Source: Tenacibaculum piscium (GTDB lineage: Bacteria; Bacteroidota; Bacteroidia; Flavobacteriales; Flavobacteriaceae). Taken from it: a stretch of DNA of 64,000 bases. A model generated the notes under the pieces. It saw only the letters and a list, made by a program, of their open reading frames with translations, did not search any database and was not told the DNA's origin. The translations under genes were made by a program, and so were the position numbers. Of the stretch, positions 44,314 to 53,478 are shown piece after piece (position 1 is the stretch's first letter; the number at the start of each line of letters is the position of its first letter). The stretch is taken from assembly GCF_021390715.1 (NCBI RefSeq), contig NZ_JAJGWT010000006.1, positions 102,061-166,060 of the forward strand, given 5' to 3'.

Positions 44314-44354
44314 AACTAAATAATTAGTTACAACTAATTATTTAGTTATATTTG
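44314..44354 (+). promoter_or_regulatory. Promoter and perfect palindromic operator of blaI-M56 operon
   Basis: AACTAAATAATTAGTT (44314-44329) is followed by AC and by its exact reverse complement (44332-44347), making a 34-base perfect palindrome. The -7 box TATATTTG (44347-44354) begins at its last base, so a bound repressor would cover the region between -33 and -7. The adjacent gene encodes a BlaI-type repressor, which normally binds a dyad at its own promoter. Confidence 0.72.
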
Positions 44355-44381
44355 TAGTAAACAAATAGATTATCTAAAAAA

Positions 44382-44753
44382 ATGAGCAAACAATTAACAA
44401 AAGCAGAAGAGCAAATAATGCAGGTATTATGGCATTTAAAAACGGCCTCGGTAAAAGAAATAATTACTGAATTACCAAATCCAAAACCTGCTTATAATAC
44501 GGTGTCAACGATTATCAGAATTTTAGAAACCAAAAAATTTGTAGGGCATCAGCAAAAGGGTAGAGGTTATGTATATTATCCGTTGGTAGAAAAAACGGCT
44601 TATAGTAATGATAGTTTGCATAAACTAATGAATGGTTATTTTGAAGGTTCTTTTAAAAGTATGGTGTCTTTTTTTATGAAAGAAAATAAAATGGATATCC
44701 AAGAATTGGAAAGCATTTTAAAAGAGGTTGATAAAAATAAAAAATCATGTTAA
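44382..44753 (+). CDS. BlaI/MecI-type winged-helix repressor
   Basis: A 123-residue protein with the BlaI/MecI/CopY fold: winged helix (about 5-75; LTKAEEQIMQVLWHLKTASVKEI, NTVSTIIRILETKKFV) and a C-terminal dimerisation helix. It should repress its own operon by binding the palindrome just upstream. The M56 membrane protease gene overlaps its end by 7 bases, the standard sensor-repressor pairing. No beta-lactamase gene is adjacent, so the regulated output is unknown. Confidence 0.88.
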   Translation: MSKQLTKAEEQIMQVLWHLKTASVKEIITELPNPKPAYNTVSTIIRILETKKFVGHQQKGRGYVYYPLVEKTAYSNDSLHKLMNGYFEGSFKSMVSFFMKENKMDIQELESILKEVDKNKKSC

Positions 44754-46261
44754 ACTATAGTATTCAGGTAATTTTATTTCAAGTATTATTTGTAGCTGTT
44801 TATGATTTGTTTTTAAGTAAAGAAACATTTTTTACTAAAAACAGGTGGTATTTGTTAAGTACTTCAGTTATTTCATTTTTGTTGCCATTTTTTAAAATAC
44901 CAACCCTACAAAAATCAGTAAGACAAGAGTATCGTGTTTTATTACCAGAAGTAGTTTTATCACCTCAAAGTGTGTTCGAAAAATCAGCAATTTATCAATC
45001 TATAAATTATGTAGAAGTGTTTTTTTCTATTGGATGTTTACTGTTTTTTGTAATTTTCATTATAAAGCTACAACGAATAATATATTTAATTTTTAAATAT
45101 GGAAGCGAAAACAAACGAACCTACAAATTAGTTTTACTTCCCGAAAACTCAAAAGCATTCTCATTTTTTAACTATATATTTTTAGGTGCTGGAATTTCTG
45201 AAGAAAAACAAGAAAAAATAATTCAACACGAGTTGGTACATAGTACACAAAAACACACATTTGATTTATTATTCTTTGAAATTCTTAGAATAGTGATGTG
45301 GTTTAATCCGATGATTTACGTGTATCAAAACCGAATAACCTTAGTACACGAATATCTTTCAGATCAAGAGGTTAGTAAAAATATTTTAAAAGAAAATTAT
45401 ATAAATAATTTATTATCAGATGTGTTTCAAGTAGATAATATTTCCTTTATCAATCAATTTTATAAACATTCATTAATTAAAAAACGAGTTATTATGATGA
45501 CAAAAGAAAAATCAAAAGAAGTAAAAAAAATGAAGTATTTGATATTAATTCCGATGTTAGTAAGCATGGTTTTATACACTTCCTGTAATGTTGAAAAAGA
45601 TAATGAAAATCAGCAAATTATCAAAGATCAGGTAAGCGTTTATAAAATGATAGATGGTAAAATAACGGCTATTCCTTCTAGTGGTTATCAAAGTAAATAT
45701 CTTGACATTTATCTAGGTGATAATAAACCTAATGCCAAAGAAGTTTTAGTATCAGAATTAACATCCGAAGAAAAAGAGGAATATCAAATTTTATTAAATA
45801 GCTTAGAAAATCGTTCTCTACCAATTAAAATGACAATTTTTGAAACTAGTAATAATAGAAAAATGATTTTTTATGAATCTAAATATAAAAGATTAAAAAA
45901 ATTAGTAGATAATAATAATATTACTTTTTCAGATTTAGATAAAATACCAACATTTTCAGGTTGTGAAAAAAATGATAAAAAATGTTTTAATAACAGTATT
46001 TCTAAGTTTATACACAAAAATATTAACGCAAAACTAGCCAATACTTTAGGTTTATCAGCAGGTGAAAAGAGAGTTTATGTTCAGTTTAAAATTGATGAAA
46101 AAGGTAATATTATTGATATTAAAGCACGTGCCCCACACCAAAAATTACAGGAAGCAGTTATAGCGATAGTACAAAAATTACCCAAAATGATACCAGGAGA
46201 AGTAGCAGGAAAAGTGGTCGAAATAGGTTATGCTTTACCAATTCTTTTTAATGTTGAGTAA
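44747..46261 (+). CDS. BlaR1-type M56 membrane metallopeptidase with TonB-like C-terminus
   Basis: A 504-residue membrane protein. The N-terminal half has four membrane segments and the M56 zinc motif QHELVHSTQKH near residue 164. After a further hydrophobic stretch ending LVSMVLYTSC (about 270) comes a long outer region whose last 90 residues resemble a TonB C-terminal domain (RVYVQFKIDEKGNIIDIKARAPH). There is no penicillin-binding sensor domain. It likely cleaves the BlaI-like repressor in response to an envelope signal. Confidence 0.85.
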   Translation: MLNYSIQVILFQVLFVAVYDLFLSKETFFTKNRWYLLSTSVISFLLPFFKIPTLQKSVRQEYRVLLPEVVLSPQSVFEKSAIYQSINYVEVFFSIGCLLFFVIFIIKLQRIIYLIFKYGSENKRTYKLVLLPENSKAFSFFNYIFLGAGISEEKQEKIIQHELVHSTQKHTFDLLFFEILRIVMWFNPMIYVYQNRITLVHEYLSDQEVSKNILKENYINNLLSDVFQVDNISFINQFYKHSLIKKRVIMMTKEKSKEVKKMKYLILIPMLVSMVLYTSCNVEKDNENQQIIKDQVSVYKMIDGKITAIPSSGYQSKYLDIYLGDNKPNAKEVLVSELTSEEKEEYQILLNSLENRSLPIKMTIFETSNNRKMIFYESKYKRLKKLVDNNNITFSDLDKIPTFSGCEKNDKKCFNNSISKFIHKNINAKLANTLGLSAGEKRVYVQFKIDEKGNIIDIKARAPHQKLQEAVIAIVQKLPKMIPGEVAGKVVEIGYALPILFNVE

Positions 46262-46271
46262 AAAAATACTT

Positions 46272-46299
46272 AAAAGCCGAGGTATATACTTCGGCTTTT
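46272..46299. terminator. Bidirectional terminator between M56 and GH3 genes
   Basis: A 13-bp stem with one G-T pair (46272-46284 with 46287-46299) lies between convergent genes and touches the stop codon of the GH3 gene. Confidence 0.8.
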
Positions 46300-47806
46300 A
46301 TAATTCGAGTAATTCTTCAATAAAATTACGAGAATTCGATAAACGAGGAACTTTATGTTGTCCTCCTAATTTTCCTTTTTTGGTAAACCAATCATAGAAT
46401 AAATTTTCACGAGCAATATGTATTTTCGGCATTGCTAAAGTCATATTATGATATCGTTTGGCTTCATAATCCGAATTAATTTCTTGTAATGAACTGTCTA
46501 ATAATTTGGTAAAAAGTGTTATATCTTCTGGTTTTTCATTAAATTCGATAATCCATTGATGTCCGCCACTTTTTTTATCTGCCATAAAAATAGGACCAAC
46601 GGTATAATCCTTAATCGTTGCTTTTGTTTTTTTACAGGCTATTTTTAAGGCATCTTCGGCATTTTCGATGATTAATTCTTCTCCAAAAACATTAATATGA
46701 TGTTTGGTGCGTCCTGTAATTTTTATGCGATACGGATTTGTATTGGTAAAACGGACGGTATCGCCAATTAAATAGCGCCATAAACCGCCATTAGTGGTAA
46801 TAACAACGGCATAATTAATTCCTATTTCTACTTCGGATAATGGAATTGCAATAGAATTTTCGCCATCATATTGGCTCATCGGAATAAATTCATAAAAAAT
46901 ACCATAATCCAACATTAAGAGTAGTTCATCGGAATTATTAATATCTTGAATGGCAAAAAAACCTTCGGATGCATTATAGCTTTCGTAATATTTAAAATTT
47001 TTCTTCGGAATTAATTTTTTGTATTGTTCTCGATACGGATTAAAATTTACGCCTCCATGAAAATAAACTTCTAAATTAGGCCAAACCTCTAAGATATTAT
47101 CTTTACCAGTTTTTTCTAAAACCCGATTTAAAAGTACCAACATCCAACTAGGAACGCCAAATAAACTGGTAATATTTTCATCAATAGTTTCATCAATAAT
47201 GGCTTCAATTTTGGCTTCCCATTCATTCATTAATGATACTTCTTGGCTAGGAGCAGAGCTAAAATCTGCCCAAAAAGGCAAATTTTCTGTTAAAATCGCC
47301 GATAAATCACCAAAATAAGAATTGTTATTTTCATAAATTGCTGTGCTACCGCCAAGTTTTAAAGCTTTACCAGCAAACATGTTGGTATTTTCATTGTTCG
47401 AAACATATAAGCAGAGCATATCTTTTCCTGCTTTCAAATGACAATCTTCAATTGCTTGATCGCTTACAGGAATAAATTTACTTTTTGCATTGGTTGTTCC
47501 ACTACTTTTTGCAAACCAACGGATAGGTGTTGGCCAAAACAAGTTCTGTTCGCCTTTTCGGCAACGTTCGATAAGCGGTTCAATACTTTCATATTGTTGA
47601 ATAGGAATATTTTTAGTAAAATCGGCATATTTTTTAATAGATGAAAAATGATGTGCTTTTCCAAATTCAGTACTTTTAGCAGTCTGTATTAATTTTTGAA
47701 GCAATTCATCCTGAACATCAATAGGATATTTTAAAAATAATTCGACTTGGTGTTTACGCTTTTTTAAAAACCAAGAAATAATAGAATTTATAAATGGAAA
47801 CGACAT
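46298..47806 (-). CDS. GH3 family acyl-adenylate/amide synthetase-like protein
   Basis: A 502-residue member of the GH3 (auxin-responsive promoter) family, ANL-fold enzymes that in plants conjugate amino acids to hormones through acyl-adenylates. Motifs: RWFAKSSGTTNAKSKFIP (ATP-binding loop near residue 98), YNASEGFFAIQD near 281 and GLWRYLIGDTVRF near 343 with ITGRTKHHINVFGEEL near 366. The bacterial substrate is not known. No neighbours suggest one. Confidence 0.85.
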   Translation of the reverse strand: MSFPFINSIISWFLKKRKHQVELFLKYPIDVQDELLQKLIQTAKSTEFGKAHHFSSIKKYADFTKNIPIQQYESIEPLIERCRKGEQNLFWPTPIRWFAKSSGTTNAKSKFIPVSDQAIEDCHLKAGKDMLCLYVSNNENTNMFAGKALKLGGSTAIYENNNSYFGDLSAILTENLPFWADFSSAPSQEVSLMNEWEAKIEAIIDETIDENITSLFGVPSWMLVLLNRVLEKTGKDNILEVWPNLEVYFHGGVNFNPYREQYKKLIPKKNFKYYESYNASEGFFAIQDINNSDELLLMLDYGIFYEFIPMSQYDGENSIAIPLSEVEIGINYAVVITTNGGLWRYLIGDTVRFTNTNPYRIKITGRTKHHINVFGEELIIENAEDALKIACKKTKATIKDYTVGPIFMADKKSGGHQWIIEFNEKPEDITLFTKLLDSSLQEINSDYEAKRYHNMTLAMPKIHIARENLFYDWFTKKGKLGGQHKVPRLSNSRNFIEELLEL

Positions 47807-47845
47807 AGGTTACGACTTAATGATTTTTTTTACAGTTTTTTACAG

Positions 47846-47853
47846 TAAGTTTG
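47846..47853 (+). promoter_or_regulatory. Putative -7 box of the DUF2797 gene
   Basis: TAAGTTTG matches TAnnTTTG, 28 bases before the start codon. Confidence 0.5.
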
Positions 47854-47881
47854 TGAAGCTAAAAGTAATAAAATTTAAGAC

Positions 47882-48673
47882 ATGGAGTACCAAGGAATTT
47901 TAAAAAAAATGTCCACCGAAAATTTAGAGACCGTTCAATATTATTTAGATATGGGTTCGGATTTTATTAATATGAATCAGTTGTTAAACAGGCAAATAAC
48001 ATTAAGTTTTGTAGGGTATTCGTGTTTAAATTGTTCTTCTTCACAAGAAATATACCGTCAGGGTTTTTGTAAGAAGTGTTTTTTCGAAATGCCAAATGCA
48101 GGCGATTGGATTATGCGTCCTGAATTAAGCACGGCACATTTAGGCATCGAAGATAGAGATTTAGCCTATGAAAAAAGTGTACAATTAAAACCTCATATTG
48201 TATACTTAGCAAATTCGAGTAGCGTAAAAGTTGGTGTTACCAGAAAAGGACAAGTGCCAACTCGTTGGATAGATCAAGGAGCACATGAAGCCATCGAAAT
48301 TGTGGAAGTACCAAACAGGTATTTAGCAGGAATTACGGAAGTTGCTTTAAAAGCGTATGTTGCTGATAAAACCAATTGGCGAAAAATGCTAAAAAATGAT
48401 GTTGTTGATGAAAGTTTGGTCGCTTGGAAAGAGAAATTAAGCGCTTTTATTCCTGAACAAGCCAAGCAATATATTATCGAAAATAATGAAGAAACGCAAA
48501 TTAATTTTCCTGTTGATAAATATCCGTTGAAACCTAAAAGTTTAAATATTGTAAAATCAGAAACATATACGGGTGTTTTAGTAGGCGTAAAAGGACAATA
48601 TTTAATTTTTGATGATGAAACGGTTTTTAATGTGCGTTCCAATGAAGGGTTGATTGTAACTATAAAAATTTAA
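47882..48673 (+). CDS. DUF2797 family zinc-ribbon protein
   Basis: A 263-residue protein of the DUF2797 family. A CxxC...CxxC zinc-ribbon-like cluster is visible near residues 48-67 (CLNCSSSQEIYRQGFCKKC). The central region contains HIVYLANSSSVKVGVTRKGQVPTRWIDQGA, resembling a GIY-YIG nuclease-like core. Function is unknown. It is monocistronic, with its own -7 box and a terminator. Confidence 0.8.
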   Translation: MEYQGILKKMSTENLETVQYYLDMGSDFINMNQLLNRQITLSFVGYSCLNCSSSQEIYRQGFCKKCFFEMPNAGDWIMRPELSTAHLGIEDRDLAYEKSVQLKPHIVYLANSSSVKVGVTRKGQVPTRWIDQGAHEAIEIVEVPNRYLAGITEVALKAYVADKTNWRKMLKNDVVDESLVAWKEKLSAFIPEQAKQYIIENNEETQINFPVDKYPLKPKSLNIVKSETYTGVLVGVKGQYLIFDDETVFNVRSNEGLIVTIKI

Positions 48674-48716
48674 AAATTTAAGAATTTTAATATTTTAACG
48701 ATGCTTTTATAAGATG

Positions 48717-48745
48717 AACAAGGGATTTAAAATCCCTTGTTTTTG
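48717..48745. terminator. Terminator between DUF2797 and C-terminal protease genes
   Basis: A 12-bp perfect stem (48717-48728 with 48730-48741) followed by T residues, between convergent genes. Confidence 0.85.
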
Positions 48746-48794
48746 TCTTATTTTTTGTGTTTTTTTTGCTTTTATTTTTTGTTGAACTTTAACA

Positions 48795-51011
48795 TTATTG
48801 TTTGATAATTGTATAATTTTCTGTCATTTTAAGTTCACTTAATACGTTTAGTGCTTCGTTTAAGTAAATATCTTTTTTCAGATTTTTATGCCAAACAACG
48901 CGTTTTTCTTTTAAGATGGTATCTTTTGAAAACAGCTTTAGTTCATATTTAGGCGATTTAAATGCTAAATCAGAATCGAATTTAAAGATATCTTTAAACT
49001 TTTTACTTTCCTTAATTTTGGTTTCGCTTTCTTTTTTAAAAGTGCTATATTTTAAGGAATACACATTTTCTTCTTGATTTTTCTTCAACCATTTAGCATA
49101 ATTATTAATTTCGTTAAATTTCTGATTATGCAATACACGTTGCTGACTATTGTACACGGCATCGCTAAAATTACGATAAGAATTTGTAGGATGATAGTTT
49201 GCTTGTTGTACTTTATCCCAAGGCAAAGCACCGTCTAAATCACGTTCACCAAATTCCATATAACTATATTTTGATGGCAATGCGATATCGGAATACACGC
49301 CTTCAATTTGAGTTGAGCCACCATTTATGCGATAAAATTTTTGAATAGTCATTTTTAACGCTCCTAAATCGCTTGGATATTTTTCATAAAAACGATTGAT
49401 TGGCATTACATTCTGTACCGTTCCTTTTCCGTAGGTTTGTTTTCCACCGATAATAATTCCTCGTTTATAATCTTGCATAGCGGCGGCAAAAATTTCAGAA
49501 GCCGAAGCTGAAAACTCATTAACCATCACGACTAAAGGACCGTTCCATTGTGTTTTGGTATCGGTATCATTTTTAACAAGTGGTGCTTCTCCACGATATT
49601 TCACTTGTACAATTGGTCCTTCTTTGATAAATAATCCACCAATTTCGATAGCTGTTTTTAACGATCCACCACCATTGTTTCTCAAATCGACAATTAATCC
49701 TTTTACGTTTTCATTTTTCAAACGGTCGATTTCTTTTTCCATGTCTTTAGCGGCATCTCTACGGCTTAAATCATTAAAATCAATATAAAATCGAGGAAGA
49801 TTGATAACGCCATATTTTTCGCCATTTTTTTCAACAATGCTCGATTTTACAAAAGTTTCCTCTAGTTCAACAACATCTCGAATAATTGGAATTGTTTTAA
49901 TAGTTCCGTCAATTTTTTTCTTTACGGTTAAACGCACTTCTGTTCCTTTTTTTCCTTTGATAAATTTAATAGCATCGTCCAAACGCATTCCTACAATATC
50001 TAGTGGTTTTTCATCGGATTGTGCAACTTTTAAAATAATATCGTCAGGTTCAAGTTCTCCTTGTTTCCAAGCAGGACCTCCAGAGATGAGTTCTACAACA
50101 TGCGTATACATTCCTTTTTTTTGTAAACGAGCGCCAATTCCTTCTAATTTCCCTGACATTTCTTGGTCAAAACGAGATTTTATTCGGGGTGACATATAGG
50201 TTGTATGTGGATCAAAACCACTTACGACACTATTTAAAAAAGTAGAATACCAATCAGAATTTTCAAGTTCATCAATGCGTTCATATAGTTCATTCATGTT
50301 GGTTAAAACTTCTTTTCGGGCTTCAATTTCTAATTCTTTAAAACTCTTTTTAGTTTTATTTTTAGTTGATTTTTCAAGTTTTTCTGATTTATCCTTTTTT
50401 TCTGATGAATTTTGAGCTGTTTCTGCTTCTTCAATTCTACTTAAAATAGAAAGTTTTAATTGTTTTCTCCAGTAATCAACTAATTCGAGTTCATCTTTTG
50501 CAAAGGGTAAGTTTTCATAATCAACATTAATTACTTCATTTTTTTTATAATTAAAAGGCTGTGCTAACAATGTGCGATAATTGTTTTTAGCGGCTGTTAA
50601 TTTTTCTAAAAATCGATGATAGACTAATTTATAAAAGTCAATATTAGTGTTTCGTAATTGGTCGTCTATTTGATATTTAAATTGAGAAAATTCTTTTAAA
50701 TCTTCTTGGGTAAAATATCTTTTATTAGGGTCTAAACCATCAATAAAGCTGGTGTAAACATGTTCTGAAAAATCATCATTTAATTCTTTTTTAACATAAT
50801 GATATCGGCTTAAAATATTTTTTAAAACATAGACAATAACTCTGTCTTTTTCAGGATCTTTGCTTAGATGTCTGTTGACATATTTGCTAGAGTCTTGTGC
50901 TTTGTTTTGGCTTGATTTTTTGCGTATTTTTTCATCAAAACTACTTGAGTAAATAGAGCTTGAAAATAATACTATACTTGCTATAAATGGAATGATAAAC
51001 TTCTTCTTCAT
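48795..51011 (-). CDS. C-terminal processing (Tsp/Prc) S41 protease
   Basis: The ATG at 51011 gives 738 residues with a signal peptide (MKKKFIIPFIASIVLFSSS); an in-frame ATG 33 bases upstream adds 11 residues with no signal features. A long N-terminal domain, a PDZ domain (about 240-320) and an S41 catalytic domain follow, with Ser in NEFSASASEIFAAA and Lys in GGKQTYGKGTVQ. It degrades or trims periplasmic proteins at their C-termini and has the long C-terminal extension of the Prc class. Confidence 0.92.
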   Translation of the reverse strand: MKKKFIIPFIASIVLFSSSIYSSSFDEKIRKKSSQNKAQDSSKYVNRHLSKDPEKDRVIVYVLKNILSRYHYVKKELNDDFSEHVYTSFIDGLDPNKRYFTQEDLKEFSQFKYQIDDQLRNTNIDFYKLVYHRFLEKLTAAKNNYRTLLAQPFNYKKNEVINVDYENLPFAKDELELVDYWRKQLKLSILSRIEEAETAQNSSEKKDKSEKLEKSTKNKTKKSFKELEIEARKEVLTNMNELYERIDELENSDWYSTFLNSVVSGFDPHTTYMSPRIKSRFDQEMSGKLEGIGARLQKKGMYTHVVELISGGPAWKQGELEPDDIILKVAQSDEKPLDIVGMRLDDAIKFIKGKKGTEVRLTVKKKIDGTIKTIPIIRDVVELEETFVKSSIVEKNGEKYGVINLPRFYIDFNDLSRRDAAKDMEKEIDRLKNENVKGLIVDLRNNGGGSLKTAIEIGGLFIKEGPIVQVKYRGEAPLVKNDTDTKTQWNGPLVVMVNEFSASASEIFAAAMQDYKRGIIIGGKQTYGKGTVQNVMPINRFYEKYPSDLGALKMTIQKFYRINGGSTQIEGVYSDIALPSKYSYMEFGERDLDGALPWDKVQQANYHPTNSYRNFSDAVYNSQQRVLHNQKFNEINNYAKWLKKNQEENVYSLKYSTFKKESETKIKESKKFKDIFKFDSDLAFKSPKYELKLFSKDTILKEKRVVWHKNLKKDIYLNEALNVLSELKMTENYTIIKQ

Positions 51012-51226
51012 ATATCTTCTGTATTTTAATGGGAATATCAGCAATGCTAAACTACTAAAATAATGCCATTTTTTTACTTTTAATTTTTATTTCGATTTGA
51101 TGTTGTTCTTGTTGTTTATTTTATAGCGATATTCTGAGGTTTTATGGTTTTTGAGTTACAATTTTACGCATAAAACATAGGATTCTATCTTTAATAAATG
51201 TTAAAATAAGAGTGCTTTTTTTATGT

Positions 51227-51234
51227 TACATTTG
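51227..51234 (+). promoter_or_regulatory. Putative -7 box of surE
   Basis: TACATTTG matches TAnnTTTG, 18 bases upstream of the surE start. Confidence 0.5.
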
Positions 51235-51252
51235 TTGTAAAACAAACACCCT

Positions 51253-52023
51253 ATGCAAAAAAGACCTTTAATTTTGGTAACGAATGATGATGGAATTACC
51301 GCGCCAGGTATTCGAATGTTAATTCAAATAATGAATGAAATAGGCGATGTAATTGTGGTTGCCCCAGATAATCCACAAAGTGGTATGGGACACGCGATTA
51401 CAGTAAATAATGTATTACATTGTAATGCTATTGAAATAGATCAAGGACCCCAAATAGAATATAGTTGTTCTGGTACGCCTGCCGATTGTGTTAAAATGGC
51501 GAAAAATGAAATTTTAAATCGTACGCCAGATTTATGTGTTTCAGGAATAAATCACGGAGCAAATTCATCGATAAGTGTTATTTATTCGGGAACAATGAGC
51601 GCCGCTGTAGAAGCTGGTATTGAAGGAATTCCTGCTATTGGTTTTTCTTTATTAGATTTTGATTGGCATGCCGATTTTGGTGCTGCTAAAGAATCGATCA
51701 AAAGAATAGTAATCAATGTTTTAACAAACGGATTGCCTGATGGCGTTGTTTTAAACGTAAATATTCCGAAGTTAAAAGAAGAAGAAATTAAAGGAGTTCG
51801 TGTTTGTCGTCAAGCAAATGGTTTTTGGAAAGAAAATTTTGACAAACGAAAAAGTCCAAACGGTAAAGAATATTATTGGTTGTCAGGAGAATTTATCAAC
51901 AAAGATAAAGGCGAAGATACCGATATTTGGGCATTAGAAAATGGCTATATATCTATGGTGCCTGTACAATTCGATATGACAGCACATCATGCAATTCAAA
52001 AAATAAATTCATGGGATATATAA
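51253..52023 (+). CDS. surE: 5'/3'-nucleotidase SurE
   Basis: A 256-residue metal-dependent phosphatase acting on nucleoside monophosphates, linked to stationary-phase survival. Metal and active-site motifs: LVTNDDGITAPG at residue 7 on (acidic pair DD), SGTPADCVK near 77 and SGINHGANSS near 97. The following small membrane protein gene overlaps its 3' end and lpxB comes next, so the three form an operon. Confidence 0.95.
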   Translation: MQKRPLILVTNDDGITAPGIRMLIQIMNEIGDVIVVAPDNPQSGMGHAITVNNVLHCNAIEIDQGPQIEYSCSGTPADCVKMAKNEILNRTPDLCVSGINHGANSSISVIYSGTMSAAVEAGIEGIPAIGFSLLDFDWHADFGAAKESIKRIVINVLTNGLPDGVVLNVNIPKLKEEEIKGVRVCRQANGFWKENFDKRKSPNGKEYYWLSGEFINKDKGEDTDIWALENGYISMVPVQFDMTAHHAIQKINSWDI

Positions 52024-52298
52024 CAAAAGAAATAATAATTGGAATTTTTGTAGCCATACTAGCCACCATTGCTGGATTTTATCTTTATTTAGAATTTATA
52101 TCTGTAGGCACACTTAGCGAAACATTCATGAAAATACGAGAAGGTGGCGTTTTAGGATCGGTATTAGCATTGGCGAGTATTCCTAATTTAGTCGTTTTTT
52201 GGATTTTTTTAAAGAAAAATCAAGAATATAGAGCTAGAGGCGTTCTAATAATTACCGTAATCATAGCGTTACTAACATTTATTTTGAAATTTTTATAA
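52011..52298 (+). CDS. Small two-helix or three-helix membrane protein
   Basis: The ATG at 52011 gives 95 residues; it overlaps the surE end by 13 bases. An upstream in-frame ATG at 51927 would make a tail out of shadow sequence from surE and is rejected. The protein has three hydrophobic stretches (about 9-28, 44-61, 73-93) and no known motif. It is cotranscribed with surE and lpxB, but no function can be assigned. Confidence 0.7.
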   Translation: MGYITKEIIIGIFVAILATIAGFYLYLEFISVGTLSETFMKIREGGVLGSVLALASIPNLVVFWIFLKKNQEYRARGVLIITVIIALLTFILKFL

Positions 52299-52308
52299 GA
52301 TATCATTT

Positions 52309-53454
52309 ATGAAATATTACATTCTTGTAGGGGAAGCTTCTGGAGATTTACACGGAGCTAATTTGATGAAATCGTTATTAAAAGAAGATCCAACAGCCGA
52401 AATTCGTTTTTGGGGCGGTGATTTAATGCAAGAAGTAGGCGGAACGCTTGTAAAACATTACAAAGAACGTGCTTTTATGGGATTTATTGAGGTATTCTTA
52501 AATTTGAAAAAAATTCTAGGAATGCTTTCTTTCTGTAAAAAAGATATTGCAAATTTTAAGCCTGATGTCTTAATTTTTATAGATAATTCAGGGTTTAATC
52601 TTCGGATTGCCAAATGGGCAAAACAACAAGGTTTTAGAACAAATTATTATATTTCACCTCAAGTTTGGGCAAGTAGAGCCAGTAGAGTACAAGATATAAA
52701 ACGAGATATTGACCAAATGTTTGTCATTCTTCCGTTTGAAAAAGAATTTTATCAAAAATATAATTATGAGGTAAATTTTGTTGGACATCCGCTAATTGAC
52801 GCAATTGCTGATAGAAAATCATTAAATGAACAGGATTTTAGAACAAAATATCAGTTAGGAGATAAAAAAATTATCGCTATATTACCTGGAAGTAGAAAGC
52901 AAGAAATTACAAAAATGCTGTCGGTAATGCTGTCGTTAGTGCCTGATTTTTCAGAATATCAGTTTGTAATTGCGGGAGCTCCAAGCCAACCTTTTGAGTT
53001 TTATAAAACATTTATCGATACTTTTGAAGCTCGTTTTCCCGAAGGTAAAAAAATCAAATTTATCAACAATAAAACGTACGATTTATTAAGTGTTTCACAC
53101 GTTGCTTTGGTTGCTTCGGGTACCGCAACCCTAGAAACAGCTTTGTTTAAAGTACCTCAAGTAGTTTGCTATAAGGGAAGTACGATTTCGTATCAAATTG
53201 CAAAACGAATTATTACCTTGGAATATATTTCGCTTGTCAATTTAATAATGAATCGGGAAGTTGTGAAAGAATTGATTCAAAATGAGTTTACAAAAGAAAA
53301 TTTATCCAATGAATTACAACGAATTTTAATGCCCGATACACGACAAAAATTACTTTCAGCATACACCGATTTAGAACAAAAATTAGGTGGAAAAGGCGCA
53401 TCAGCAATAACTGCAAAATTAATTGTAGAAGGATTAAAAGAAGCTAAAAATTAA
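52309..53454 (+). CDS. lpxB: Lipid-A-disaccharide synthase
   Basis: A 381-residue GT19 glycosyltransferase that joins UDP-2,3-diacylglucosamine and lipid X to form the lipid A disaccharide at the inner membrane. Characteristic segments: VGEASGDLHGANLM at residue 4 on, YISPQVWASRASRVQ near 118, FVGHPLID near 158, ILPGSRKQEI near 187 and ASGTATLETALF near 268. Eleven bases separate it from the small membrane protein gene. Confidence 0.96.
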   Translation: MKYYILVGEASGDLHGANLMKSLLKEDPTAEIRFWGGDLMQEVGGTLVKHYKERAFMGFIEVFLNLKKILGMLSFCKKDIANFKPDVLIFIDNSGFNLRIAKWAKQQGFRTNYYISPQVWASRASRVQDIKRDIDQMFVILPFEKEFYQKYNYEVNFVGHPLIDAIADRKSLNEQDFRTKYQLGDKKIIAILPGSRKQEITKMLSVMLSLVPDFSEYQFVIAGAPSQPFEFYKTFIDTFEARFPEGKKIKFINNKTYDLLSVSHVALVASGTATLETALFKVPQVVCYKGSTISYQIAKRIITLEYISLVNLIMNREVVKELIQNEFTKENLSNELQRILMPDTRQKLLSAYTDLEQKLGGKGASAITAKLIVEGLKEAKN

Positions 53455-53478
53455 AAAAAACAATTAAAAATAGTATTT

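Noticed and set aside
51012..51044. Upstream start for the C-terminal processing protease
   Set aside because: The ATG at 51011 gives a standard signal peptide (MKKKFIIP); the 11 added residues do not.
51927..52010. Longer version of the small membrane protein overlapping surE
   Set aside because: The extra residues are translated from the surE coding region in another frame; the ATG at 52011 starts just before the first membrane helix.
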